DNA of 64,000 bases from Mactra quadrangularis. Its lineage: Eukaryota > Mollusca > Bivalvia > Venerida > Mactridae. This document shows positions 26,011 through 37,220 of this stretch, in pieces. The first letter of the stretch is position 1. Each line of letters begins with the position of its first letter. The stretch covers positions 19,862,232 to 19,926,231 of the forward strand of contig CM046299.1 in the NCBI GenBank assembly GCA_025267735.1. Direction: 5' to 3'. A program made the translations under genes and the position numbers. Under the pieces are notes generated by a model. It made no database searches. It was not told the origin of the DNA and worked only from the letters and a program-made list of their open reading frames with translations.

Positions 26011-28514
26011 CGGATATTTGAGCTTTGAATTTGTTTTCAGAGTATGTTAAGGTTAGAGAAAATAATGAATCGCTAAAGAAAATGATTGTATATAGCTTGG
26101 GTATTGATACACATGTATACATTATAAGACCCATTCAGACACTGCAAAAAATCTGTTTGTATTTATTCATACTTAATAGACACAATTGATTATGTCATAA
26201 AATGAATAATAAATCACTGTTCAACGGAAATTTGACTGCATAGAATGCCATATGATATACCATGTACTTGTAAAATGTTTTGTACCATATTTTTCCGCGG
26301 GGAAGATCCCGGACCTCATATGTCATTGCTAAATGACAAAGTATTCCGAATCTATAAAGCGTAATTAATGGCTATGTATTGTACATTTTTGCCATGATCA
26401 TATTCGGTATAATGTTGTTAATTGACTTGGATCATTCCTAGTAAATTATCACATAATTTGAGTATTTAACAAAGTGTTTGCCAAGTATGTTTTGATGTTG
26501 TCATTTACGATTCAATTAAAGTGTCGGTTAACAAACATATCGACGCTACCAGAATATGGGCAAAAACTAGACATTGCTTTTAAATCTATTATTGTTACTG
26601 ACAATATATGAGTTAAGAATACAGCGGGATCGGTTATTTTTGAACATTTATGTATTTGTTAGCGAATCAACTACAGACTGTGCTAAATGCATGAAGAACC
26701 ATTATGTCTATCCTGTTTTCCTCATGAAACAAAAAAAATGATAAAGATGGTGATGAGTTTTTTTTGTGCTTTATTCCGACGTGTTAACCTTTGAACCTAT
26801 ACTTTCTTTTTCTTGTGTCACGAGTTTTAAGAATAAATACTGTGCATATATTTGACTTGACCTTAATGCAAGAATATTCATTACATTGAATACGAATGTA
26901 GTATTAATGCTCGATTACATCATGGCCGTGAGGTTTATGTGTTGAAATTACCACATAAACATACGTCCATTGTATGTATGCAAAGAGATCGTAAATAACC
27001 GATATTTGCCGAATACTACCGACTATTTGTTTAATTGTTGACTCAGGCGAAAATTTATGTTGGTTTACCAATCTGCAATGGCGGGAAAATAGTTACACTT
27101 AATGATTCAGTCAAAAACAGCAATCAAAATGGGTTTAGAATTTTTTAATATTACTGAAAATTTTAAAGCGTTCATTTTATTCAACTGACGCAGACGTCCA
27201 AGCGTCATAATCATACATTTGTTCGTTTTTTTTTCAAATTCGTGGTCACTTCTATGAACATGAACACAGACGGCCGAACTCTAACATAGCCAACTTTATA
27301 GCCCATTCACAAGTTCAGTAAAACGTTACAAATGTACAATAGCAAGCCATGATATATCCTACCTTAAATAACATTTGCAAGCCCTGATGGATCATGATAT
27401 ACCCATCATCCGACGGATTTGAAAAATATATTATATTTGACATTGGTTAATTGATTATAAGTAAATCATTATTTATTATTGAGTAACCTGCAGTCAACTT
27501 AACCAATACGTTTGATGTTATAATTAACGACTCTATTATAGTTTCATGTGTCAAACAAACCGGATTCAACAACAATTTACAGAAAATCGAAGATATCATA
27601 TATGGCATTAACTTTATTTAAAATGAGACCCCATATCATTGTTGATTTTAAACATAATATATTTGTTTATGAATTTCAATGTGTTAGAAATAATGACATA
27701 GTCATTCCTATGTTATTGACACTGATTTAGAAATAAAAAATATATATGAATACATGTACATGTATTTAAAATGGCTCATTATTTTCCCTTTAGATATAGT
27801 TATTCACCATAAGAATTGTTTGAAAACATCATTTGACTTCAATTTGAGTTATGTATTTTTATTCCATTGAGCTCCATGTATTTAGCATTGCACATTATCC
27901 TGTTGAATAAAGTTTTCGGCCCAAAGATATTTATTCATAGTAAATGAAAGATTTCTGTTCTAAGAATTTTATACAAAAATATCAATTTCAAATATATTAG
28001 TTTTCAAGTTAAGATCTGTATATTTGATTTTGATCCTACGAATATTGAGTCAACGGGGAAAATGTAAGTTTAAACAGCCAGTGAAGAGTAAACATTGAAC
28101 ACAGCATGGAGTCAAACATATGTTTGAACAAGATAGTTAAGTTACTAAAATCATTATTCACTTCATACCAAAGGCAATACCAATCAGTGTATTGCCAGAT
28201 TTAGATTTCCAAGGCCAAACTTCAAAGAGTTTCCAAAGCACGAGACGCTGCATCTATCAGTTTAAATCATGGACTTTCATTTTTCATAAAAATATATGTT
28301 AGTATATAATTATCTCAAGCGGTATCCATGTTCAGTCAAGTTCCACTATTATCGCATGATTTTGCAATACTGAAGATGGTCTTTTTAGTGAGACTTTGCA
28401 GTATTATTATTTGAGTATACGAAAACTGATATTTTATTATCATGCCATAGAGAGTTTGAAGTAAAATTTAGAGGAACAGTAAAGAATAATCATATTACAA
28501 AGTTTGCGTGGACA

Positions 28515-28905
28515 AGATCAATCTGATTAGAAACCCGATTTAGACTTTTCCGCTCGCCTACTCGCTAATTTAGATCTGGTCGTTTTCTTACGTTTAGGTG
28601 ACCTTTTCTCATGATATTCATGACGAAATTGATATGTTTACATCGTCTACGTCACGCAATTTGAAATGAGCCGACCAACCGCAGACTGTGAATTATACCG
28701 CTGTCAAATTAGCTCGCAAACCTTTGTCTAAAAATAGAAATTGCGAAATCAGAATGCTATTAATAGTGTTTCTTCTAGATGAAAGCTACGCAATGGTTGG
28801 TCGACATAAAGGTCATCTCGACGTGACCCTCCATTGGAACCTTAGAGATCCTGTACGACAACGCTCTACAGGATATCTGTTTACGGAGATTGGGATAAGA
28901 TTTAA
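28515..28905 (+). repeat. Dispersed repeat, copy 1 (inverted relative to 61165-61590)
   Basis: Shared blocks with the second copy include AATCTGATTAGAAACCCGAT, ACATCGTCTACGTCACGCAA, GATGAAAGCTACGCA and CTCTACAGGATATCTGTTTA, in the same order. The two copies also share a translated stretch, DPVRQRSTGYLFTEI, so part of the repeat may derive from a coding element. No TIR or target duplication is evident. Confidence 0.7.
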
Positions 28906-29964
28906 CCGTAACATAGCCATTTTATAGAAGATTGTTTTAAAAGCAAATTTTACAATCACTTGTGCCATGACAAAGGAAATGAATTCATTGCGACATGAAC
29001 ATAACAGCTATTTTAGCTGACAGAACAAGTTCGTATATGTCACAGTCAATCTTTAATAAGTTCAGTATATTTGAGACAAAAACAACAAATTCATAAACTT
29101 TCTGTCCACTTCAAAATACAAAACAGTTTATCTCAGTGAGGATAACAAAAGACATTGTCTAAATGAACTATCGTTGAGTTTTGTTTCAATTAATTCAATA
29201 CGACCTATAACCTACTTTATTAATAACTACACTTATAATCAAAGTACTGAAAAGTCACTACAAACTAAAGATATCTTTTATCATAATTACAGTACACGCA
29301 GTTTTATTTCAAATTGATTAAAACTGTAATAGAAATGTATAAAAAAGACTCAACTAGAGATATTGATGTAGAAAGAGTTCAATAAACTATTAATTTACTT
29401 CAAACTACTTAATACTATGTAAGGCTCGTAATCTCCACGTAAAACAAACACAAAATTCGGAGAACAAATAACAAATCGATTTATCATAAATTTGAAAGAG
29501 CTATGATAATTTTTTTCTCCAGTAACATCTGTTAAAAGACCCAAAGGGTTTACCATCACTCTCTGTTGCATAATACATAATATCTAAACCATTATTCATT
29601 TAAAGGACAAAATACAAAAAAATACTCGCATGAAAATGACAAATTCTAGAAGTTTTATCTCACTGTAGTGTTCGTGTAAATCAATAAATTCTCCAATGGC
29701 CTTTTGTAACATTTAGTTGTTAATAAAAACGAAGTGCTGTTGTTGTTGGTTTTTGTCAGTAATGAAAAGCTATCATATATAACTCCGTATTCGAAAACGT
29801 ATAACAAAGCGATTGTTTAGTAGCCTATCCTATAGAAAGAGAGGATTGTTGGTCAAGACCAACAGCATACAATATGTCCAGATTGACCTGCATGCACTTA
29901 TAGGCTAAGACATCAGATGGGAATGTATGTTTACATAACCTAGTTGAACTCTGATATACTTCAC

Positions 29965-30009
29965 CATAAGCGGCCAGCACGGTGCCAAGTATTTTGCCGG
30001 CCGCCTATG
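29965..30009. repeat. GGCCGGCACG hairpin element, copy 2 (short)
   Basis: CATAAGCGGCCAGCAC (29965-29980) and the reverse complement of the right arm, CATAGGCGGCCGGCAA (29994-30009), match at 13 of 16 positions. The ends are the same as in the hairpin at 14485-14565. Confidence 0.6.
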
Positions 30010-30361
30010 TACTACAATATACATTGCTGTCAAGAGTCAACGCTTGATTGTTCTCATTTGAGATATATTAGAAACTTATTCAATATTCAACAATGAATTG
30101 GCATTGCTTATCAATGAATGGAAGTTTACATACAGTGCATGACAATAGAGACGAAAGATACTCAAGATCCCGAAGCGCGCGTCCTACCACTGGACTACTC
30201 CTGCAACAAACAAGAGAGGCAAAACGATGCGCAAGGCAGCCTATATACTATATTTTACTACTCAATAAACGGTAAAAGTATCGAATTAAAGGTGCTAGAT
30301 ATACAATCATAAACTTCTAGCACTAAAAGTCAGCTTGACCAATCACATTTAAATATATCAA

Positions 30362-30390
30362 TGACGTCATAATTGTATTGAATGACGTCA
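30362..30390. promoter_or_regulatory. Two CRE-like TGACGTCA words at the start of Dscam intron 1
   Basis: Perfect TGACGTCA words sit at 30362-30369 and 30383-30390. Each lies inside a repeated AATGACGTCATAATT context with a 21-base spacing, about two helical turns. They lie 86-114 bp inside intron 1, downstream of the signal-peptide exon. The binding role is inferred only from the consensus. Confidence 0.35.
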
Positions 30391-30475
30391 TAATTACAAA
30401 CGTAAATGTATACATAATTAGTTACAACTAAATAAACATTGATTATACGTACAGTACAACAATAATTGCACTCAC

Positions 30476-30557
30476 CTGAGATAAACTGACATACGTAGAG
30501 AAAAACAAGAGTTAGAACGACAGTCTCTGTTCTACCGAAGAAGAGAAAACCGATCAT
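30476..30557 (-). CDS. Dscam: Dscam-family gene, exon 1: start codon and signal peptide
   Basis: This is the first coding exon of a Dscam-like immunoglobulin cell-adhesion receptor, a family of type I membrane proteins used in neuronal wiring and, in arthropods, immunity. The exon encodes residues 1-27 and the first base of codon 28. Residues 1-11 form a short N region, residues about 12-25 are a hydrophobic core (TVVLTLVFLYVCQF), and ISGSS follows as a plausible cleavage region, so it reads as a signal peptide. It ends with a consensus donor, CAG|GTGAGT, in phase 1. That matches the phase of the exon at 15689-15852 and rebuilds a Gly codon. The start is the only ATG opening this hydrophobic segment. 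A possible splice acceptor (TTTTAG) on the minus strand puts the 5' edge of the exon near 30633, with about 76 bases of 5' UTR, but this is weak. The assignment rests on the downstream Ig exons; the signal peptide alone is not diagnostic. Confidence 0.72.
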
Positions 30558-30569
30558 CTTCTACATACA

Positions 30570-30577
30570 TGACGTCA
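30570..30577. promoter_or_regulatory. CRE-like TGACGTCA next to the Dscam start codon
   Basis: A perfect palindromic CRE/ATF word lies 12 bases upstream of the Dscam ATG (minus strand). It is the binding consensus for CREB/ATF bZIP factors. Its position in the 5' UTR or promoter-proximal region makes a regulatory role possible but unproven. Confidence 0.35.
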
Positions 30578-32379
30578 CTTCCGATGTTTTCGGCACTCTT
30601 TGTCTATCTCCGTCACATGATTTCCGTATTTTCCTAAAATTAATACAAGAACGCTGTAATTATTATTGGGTAAATTTCATCAATTTTAAAACTTAAAAAT
30701 ACAGTTGTTTGAGTTTGAAAAAAATATCGCGCGCAATATATAGAAGGCACTTTATGCTTCAAAAACAAAATATGAGTAAATCCGAAGCACCAGTCTGAGA
30801 AATGCTTTTGGCGCTGAGTAACTCTTGAAGAACATAACAAAATAGTGAGTAACTACTTGTTACGTTTATTCATAACGTAACAGCACTAATAAACAACTTG
30901 TTTTTATCATTAACTCAGTTGTGTAAAATACTAACTACTCAATCTACATAACTTCTATAAAAAACCTGTTAGCTCAAAAGATTTTCAGATAAATTCTTAA
31001 CAATTGAAAACAACCCTACATTCATAAATTGCGATAAATTGTAGGAAATACAAAATAAATAAGAAACAGTTGGTACGGCCGGCATTGACTAGTTAATGAT
31101 TTTTAAGTGGGTAAATAAAAGCACGTGGACTTGGCATTTTATCAATGGAAGACGGTAGTTTGAGTGTGTCTGTACTCGACATATGTGATGGGTTCTATCA
31201 CCACGTGACCCTCAAGTGCATTATTGTAACAGTAATGACATCATTGGGTATCATGGTGCGATGAATGATTGAACTATTGTATAGAACGATGTGAAATTAT
31301 TTGAAGTACGAGTATTTTGAGTCATATCACACTTAGGATATAATTGTTTATTTCATTATAAAAAATCGATCAGAGCTGTTGTGTGTGATGTTTATGATAT
31401 TTACTGCGTATAAATAACGAAAATTCACCATTGTAGCATTAACCGAAATTGTGAAAACAGCCATGCATATATTACATATCGTATATTTATAGACCAATGG
31501 CCTAATATCTTGAAAATAAATTGTATATAATGTCCACATGTACTTTATAAGTTCTTCTCTTGCTAAACTAAGTGCGTGGTTTTGCAAAGCTAATCTGATT
31601 TAATGTCCCAAAGAAGCAGAGGAAGTTCATGTTAACACAAATCTAAATTCGTATATTGATAGTAAAGGAAAAACAAAAGCTATTAAATCTGATGTCATAG
31701 TTTTCATAAACATAATTGATGTCAATGTTAAACCTATTGAAACATTAGATATCTCACATTGACTGCCTTCCTAGTCAAGTGGTAAAGGCCACTGACGTCA
31801 CTGAGGGCAGTAAGCTCAAGCCATTTTATGGACAAGATTTTGTATATGAGAAAGAAGGCATTTGCTGAGAAGTGATTGGAATTCAGTTTTGCTTCTTTAA
31901 TTAACAATAATTTGATGACATGTCTGCGTCATACAACTATGATTGTAGAAAAACGACTTAATGCTCATCAGGTCGTCCCTAAAATAAAGTTCGTACAAAA
32001 TAAAATAACGTGTGTGTGTAAACATTAAAATAAACCAATCCATTCCAAAGGTAGCGCAGTATTGAAAATCAAGGTTGTATAGTTTATAAGTAAGGCGGAT
32101 AATCCACCCCCCCCCTTTATTCAATGATGCTCGCAATGGTAGAACGCTACCACTGCACCAACAAGACTCTCATAAAAAACACATCAACATTAATACTCTA
32201 AAGTATTTTATTGTCATCCTGAGCATCCCCTGTCGTGGATTAGTTCATTGTTTTGTTTACAAAAACAGGGTTTTGTTTTTAGTACGACCTATAATTGATT
32301 CCTAATGTACATCAGCTGCTTGATGAGTTATGATGGTCTAGCGATCGGAACACCTCGGACTATAAAGTACGCCTACCTC

Positions 32380-32594
32380 GCGGAATGGCCGGAGAAAGCC
32401 GAGTAATTACGATTAGATGGCTAACCTCTAGGAAATTTCATGTTCAGTGAAGAACGGAGTTGCTCGAAGAAGGCCGAGGTATTACGATCAGATGGCTAAC
32501 CTCTAGGGAATATCATGTTCAGTGAAGAACGGAGTTGCTCGGAGTAGGCCGAGGTATTACGATCAGATGGCTAACCTCTAGGGAATATCATGTT
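32380..32594 (+). repeat. 75-bp tandem repeat, about 2.9 copies
   Basis: The block GATGGCTAACCTCTAGG recurs at about 32416, 32491 and 32566, an exact 75-bp period. GTTCAGTGAAGAACGGAGTT lies between. Copies 2 and 3 are almost identical and copy 1 is slightly diverged. Confidence 0.9.
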
Positions 32595-33225
32595 CAGATT
32601 AAACCACCTGACAAAGTAATGTTTCAATTATAAAAGAAATTATTATTGTAGTTCTAAATAAACATTAATTTATACAGTCATGGAAAAACTACCTATATCA
32701 TTCGAAAATTATTCCTGTAACTCGCACCTGTTGTGACTTAAGGTAGATGTATGATTTGTTAAAATGAACACGTGACCTAAATGATAAAACTAATGTCAGA
32801 AAAAGTTTGATTCAAGATTATTTTTTATAAAAAAAACCATCCTAATGCATGCGTGTAGTTACTCAATAAAGATGAATTTAACAGGTTGTGTCATCATTTA
32901 TGCGTATACAGTAAATCATGCTTATTTTTACTCATACTTTTTACAAACAAAAAAAAGTAGTTGGGTGCATACCTGAGTTATAATGATGTTGAGTTTTGAG
33001 TAAATGAGTAAGACATATGCTCTCACCCCAGGAAAAATTTAGCTCAGAAAATGAGGTAATAAATGTTTCTTTTGAAATATATGAGTTATGTAAAAACGTA
33101 CCTGTATATATGTTAAGATTTAGACAGTTAGGGCTAAGTCAATAGAAAGTTTGAGTTAGTTTGGTTATTGATTCTTCTGGTCTGAGTTAATAAACATTAT
33201 GTATTGTTAAATCTTATTTAGCTTA

Positions 33226-33630
33226 CTTTAACCCCACTGATATAAATACTCACTACAATACTTCTGTAAACATAATTAATTAAAATAGATATAGCTCGTT
33301 TAGGATAACTTGAGACTCAGTTTGTTTACATATTTGGGACTCGAGTATTACATAAAACAGGGAGGTCTGCTGATTTTGTGTAATGAAAGTATTAAACATG
33401 TCTTAAGGCGTGGAACATGCGTTCTCATAATAAATTTAATACATCAAAAACACACTGATAATAGTTGATAATTACGTGTTCTAAATTTAAATCCACCTGT
33501 ATATAAAAATGGTATCGTTGTATTTTGTCTCAAGTTATCCTAAACGAGCTATATCCGTATTTATTTACGTGGATTATCGAACAAAATTAATATTGGTTAT
33601 TTAATACAGCGAGAGTAATGCATGCGCCAT
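33226..33630. mobile_element. MITE (family D) with a second MITE nested inside
   Basis: The outer ends, TTTAACCCCACTGATATAAA on the left and AGCGAGAGTAATGCATGCGC on the right, match the family that starts GCGCATACATTAACCCCGCT. The interior is interrupted at 33288-33555 by a different inverted-repeat element. Confidence 0.5.
33288..33555. mobile_element. 268-bp MITE with perfect 29-bp TIRs
   Basis: The left arm at 33288-33316 starts GATATAGCTCGTTTAGGATA and ends CTTGAGAC. The right arm at 33527-33555 is its exact reverse complement. TA dinucleotides near both outer ends would fit a Tc1/mariner-type element, but the exact boundary is uncertain. Perfect arms suggest a recent insertion. Confidence 0.75.
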
Positions 33631-34395
33631 TTATGGTTGATTAAAACTTTACATTGACATTCAAGTACATATTACGTAACAATTAGGTAATGAAGTTGTG
33701 ATATTCATTAAAATGTGGCGTTTTCTAGCTTATAAGCAAATAAATCAAATTAGTTTCTTCAAGATCAAAAATGACCAAGAAATAGTTTTTATGTAGAAAG
33801 TTACGAAATCTACTTGTTGCTTTAATGTATTTATAACTAAGACAATTCAGTTCCGGATCGACTGAATAAACATATTGTATCATTGGGACAAATGTATCAT
33901 TTCATATTGATATTATATTGATTAAAATAAAACAAGTTATAAATATTCCATATTTAAGATTTTCATTGAATAGTTCAATGCAACATTTTTCATCTAAGTC
34001 TATAAAACATTTCTTAACTACTTGAGGTATTGATTATATCAAACATGAAACTTAAATAAAGGACTAAAATCTAAGATTTCGTTTTACAACAATGCATATC
34101 AAAACCAGTATTTAAAGTTTTTTGATCGCGACTTACTTCCAACGGGCAATATTGTTTAGCAATGTATATTTATTTAAATCAATCAATAGCGATCGATTCT
34201 TGTGAAATTTTGAGCTTCTTATGAGGGGACCGTATAAAAAGATAGACTATTAATGAATAAAGCTCAAAGGGAGGGCACGGTTGCAGAATTCGTATTGCAT
34301 TATCAACCGATATTTCGGTTAACTGGTACACCCCTAACCTGTAAAATGGTTATTACAATAAAATCGTCTCAAATTAACACTTTCCTAACAGTAAG

Positions 34396-34588
34396 TGGAG
34401 CATACATTAACCCTGCTGATTTTAATTCTTGCTCGATAATCCCTATACACAATACTGATATATATTGTTTATCGATATTGTGTACAGAAAAACTGCATTG
34501 AGTATATACATACGTTGATGATCGAACAATTATCAAATATTTAAGTCAGCGAGTATTTAAATCAGCGGGGTTAATGTATGCGCTTCTC
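34396..34588. mobile_element. MITE, family D
   Basis: The left end GCATACATTAACCCTGCTGA and the reverse complement of the right end, GCATACATTAACCCCGCTGA, differ at one position and continue into TTTAAT-like sequence. About 190 bp with no coding capacity. Confidence 0.7.
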
Positions 34589-35383
34589 AATTTAACAATA
34601 CCACACACTACATGTAGTTAATACTCTATCACTCTGTTTCCTCGTAATTTCTGTGACGTCAATGATTATTTACTACCAATATAAATACAATATCATACAA
34701 AAAACATGTGTTATACCCAGATCACTCTTCAATAGATCCATAAAGGAGATAGAAAATGTCATGATGGTATAACGTGATGTAAAACCAGATGAAATAAGGT
34801 CCTATAATTCTCGAAAAATGATCGGTTCATCCAATCCCCAGGATAAATAGCAAATTCTCTCTTTCTCATTACGACCATCCGACCTTAAATTTTATAATAA
34901 TTAGATTATCAATCGCACAATTGTTCATCACACTGCATGCAGAATGTCCCTATGGAGTCACGTGACATGTTCCAAGGCATCATGCTCTTTTATAAACATT
35001 GTAACACCAGGAAATTATTAATCCATGGTATCCATGGCAATATGTACTTGAAATATCATAAAATTGAAAGACTTCTCAGTTAGCAGTTATTTTTTTAGAG
35101 CTGAGTAAGTAAAATCCTACTTTATCTTACTAGCTCAGTACTGGGGGACCATGCAGGAAGTGGACTAGAAAGTGATTAATATAAGTTGTAAGAACTTGTT
35201 TCACAATCGAACTAAAAACAAAGTAACTAGGGAAAAAACAAAAATAACTTATTTGCGTTTAATACATTGTAAAATTTATCTAGATTTATCACTGAAATTT
35301 ATTCATGTTTGTTTGTTTGTAAATATGTATTTGTATTTGTCTATTCATGTTCATGACCAGAAAAAGTAATAAGAACAGTCTGG

Positions 35384-35615
35384 TTTATTTATTTATTTAC
35401 TAGATTTAACGCTGTGTCAACACAATTTAGGTCATTTTACGGCATCCAGAGCACCTAACTGGCTTTCCTGGACCATTGTCTACAACCAGTACTCACCTAC
35501 CCTTCCACAAGGCCGTAAACTTCTCCATATTATCTAATCAATGAAGGAAAATCGACATTATTGTCAAATTTTCATGGAAGGGTATAACCTACCCGGGTGG
35601 GATTTGAACCCGCAC
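35384..35615 (-). mobile_element. SINE-B, 3' part (split by hAT-like element)
   Basis: The minus-strand SINE-B body and tail are closely similar to the copy at 50303-50590. The tail is at the left (TTTAACGCTGTGTCAACACAA) and box B is interrupted at the insertion point. The rest of the head is at 37177-37220. Confidence 0.8.
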
Positions 35616-37176
35616 TAGGGCTTGGGTTTGTGGACCCTGTCGCGAGACGAACCGGTTCGCGATACGGCAAAGCAATACACAGATCGATTCGCGAACCTTT
35701 GCTACTTAATGCATGTTTAACTTGCTAGTGTACACTTTACCTTAATTTCCCTAATGCATCCCCGATCTTGACATGAGTATCGAAATCTCTCAAAACTATC
35801 CCACAGAACATTTTTAATATTGATAGAAATTAAAAATGAATTGTTTTGTGTTCCACATTTTGATTGTAATCCAGGGGTGTAAAATACAACTCGCCCGCTC
35901 GCCATAACAATTGTTCCTACCTGTTTGGCCAGAGACATAGATGACACCTAATTCCCTGTGTTTGGAGGGTATTTAAGATTTTCAATTTTAGGATTTTCAA
36001 ATCAATAGGATTATTATCTGTTTTAATAAGAAAAAAAATAACATCAAAATACGATGTCCTATCATTCACAACTTTAAGTAAGGTATACGAGTATATCATT
36101 TTAATATCAAAGAGTAATCTCGACTTACTACGTCACAAATTGTAATGCACTCCGGGGAGTCTATATTGTTCACAATCTATTCAATATTAACCCTTTGATG
36201 ACGGAAATTGATGCTAACAATTTAAAATATGTGTCGGTATATTTTCACACTTAATTGATGTTTGATAGCGTACAACGTCATAATGTAAAGTCAAAATGCA
36301 TAACTATGGAGTCTAGTTAAATCTAATTGTAAGTAAGAATGTATTCTTAAAACAAGCGTGACCTAGGTCTTTAATTGATGTCTACATGTATAAGTTTAAC
36401 AAACAATGAGCGCCTTAAAAACGATATCGGCGATGGTAGGAATAAAATTTTAAAAGTTTAAACGAGCTTTAAAAATATAATGATAAAGAGACGGGTGTCA
36501 TTGACAATTATCGGTAAATTTAAACAAAGGAAATCTTATTCTTGCCATCACCGATATTGTTTACTTACAATTTATGATGTAATAATAATAACGATTTTAT
36601 TTAACGTGGATAACAAATTTGGCTAAATCAAATTTTCAATATGGTCCACGATTAAATACTACTTAAAACTAATATGGTACATACCTTTCTAAAAGCGGTC
36701 ATTGATAGGACATCGTATTTTGATACTTTTTATTCTTATTAAAACAGATGACAGCCCTATTGGATTTGAAAATCCTACTCGCCCGATCGGACAAGTTTTA
36801 AGCAATCTTTACTCACCCAACCGATAGGAACACTCGCCATGGCGAGCATGCGAGTTGATTTTAACATACCTGCATTTATAATTAACTTTATTTTGAAGAT
36901 AACCTTTATGGAAAAATTTTCGCGGCATCCGGTGTTAGTATGGACTAACATGCGTTCGGATTTAGAAATAATTGGGACACAAAAATTTGATCAATTGATT
37001 TGATTTCCTAGGCAAGTTTAAAGTTGTTTTCGCGAGTTAACTTATTCAATTAATTTTTGTTTGAAGTGCATATGATATTCGCGAACCACCCGAACTTTGG
37101 TAAGGCGAATATTCGTGTCCGAATTTCAATCATGGTTCACGAACTCTCGAGAGCTCGGACATTCGTTAAAGCCCTA
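35616..37176. mobile_element. 1561-bp hAT-like non-autonomous element
   Basis: The ends are TAGGGCTT and its reverse complement AAGCCCTA, flanked by perfect 8-bp direct repeats ACCCGCAC at 35608-35615 and 37177-37184. An 8-bp duplication with short TAGGG-type termini is the signature of the hAT superfamily. It sits inside a SINE-B: the two SINE halves join precisely when the element and one duplication are removed. No intact transposase frame is present. A second inverted-repeat element is nested within it at about 35872-36872. Confidence 0.82.
35872..36872. mobile_element. Inverted-repeat element nested in the hAT-like element
   Basis: The left end CAGGGGTGTAAAATACAACT and the reverse complement of the right end, CAGGTATGTTAAAATCAACT, are similar. 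Both continue into CGC..GCTCGCCAT. Further in, a second inverted match pairs ACGATGTCCTATCA (about 36051-36064) with TGATAGGACATCGT (about 36704-36717), extended by matching AAATCAATAGGAT-type sequence. Termini starting CAGGGGTGT are common in hAT elements. I could not find a clean 8-bp target duplication, so the exact ends and the class are uncertain. Confidence 0.55.
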
Positions 37177-37220
37177 ACCCGCACCCCCTCGGACACCAGA
37201 TTCCAAATCCCGGCGCGCTA
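37177..37220 (-). mobile_element. SINE-B, 5' tRNA-head fragment (split by hAT-like element)
   Basis: The sequence ACCCGCACCCCCTCGG through CCAAATCCCGGCGCGCTA continues the SINE-B head that stops at 35615. The box A end is truncated after GCGCTA. Confidence 0.78.

Larger units (their letters stand above)
15853..30475 (-). other. Dscam intron 1
   Basis: This 14.6-kb intron separates the signal-peptide exon from the first Ig exon. It holds SINE copies (16139-16226, 19670-19862, 20411-20704, 21120-21424, the split tail at 21648-21980, and 25770-26010), MITE-like elements (19215-19327, 21687-21943, 24156-24293), a dispersed repeat (28515-28905), hairpins (19461-19495, 29965-30009), (TTCTG)n tracts, and two CRE-like words close to exon 1. 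The open frames here are short and have no recognisable domain. Confidence 0.75.

Noticed and set aside
31755..31860. Possible SINE head with GTCAAGTGGTAAAGGCCACTGA
   Set aside because: Only a vague box A-like stretch is present; no box B, body or tail of any family here was found.
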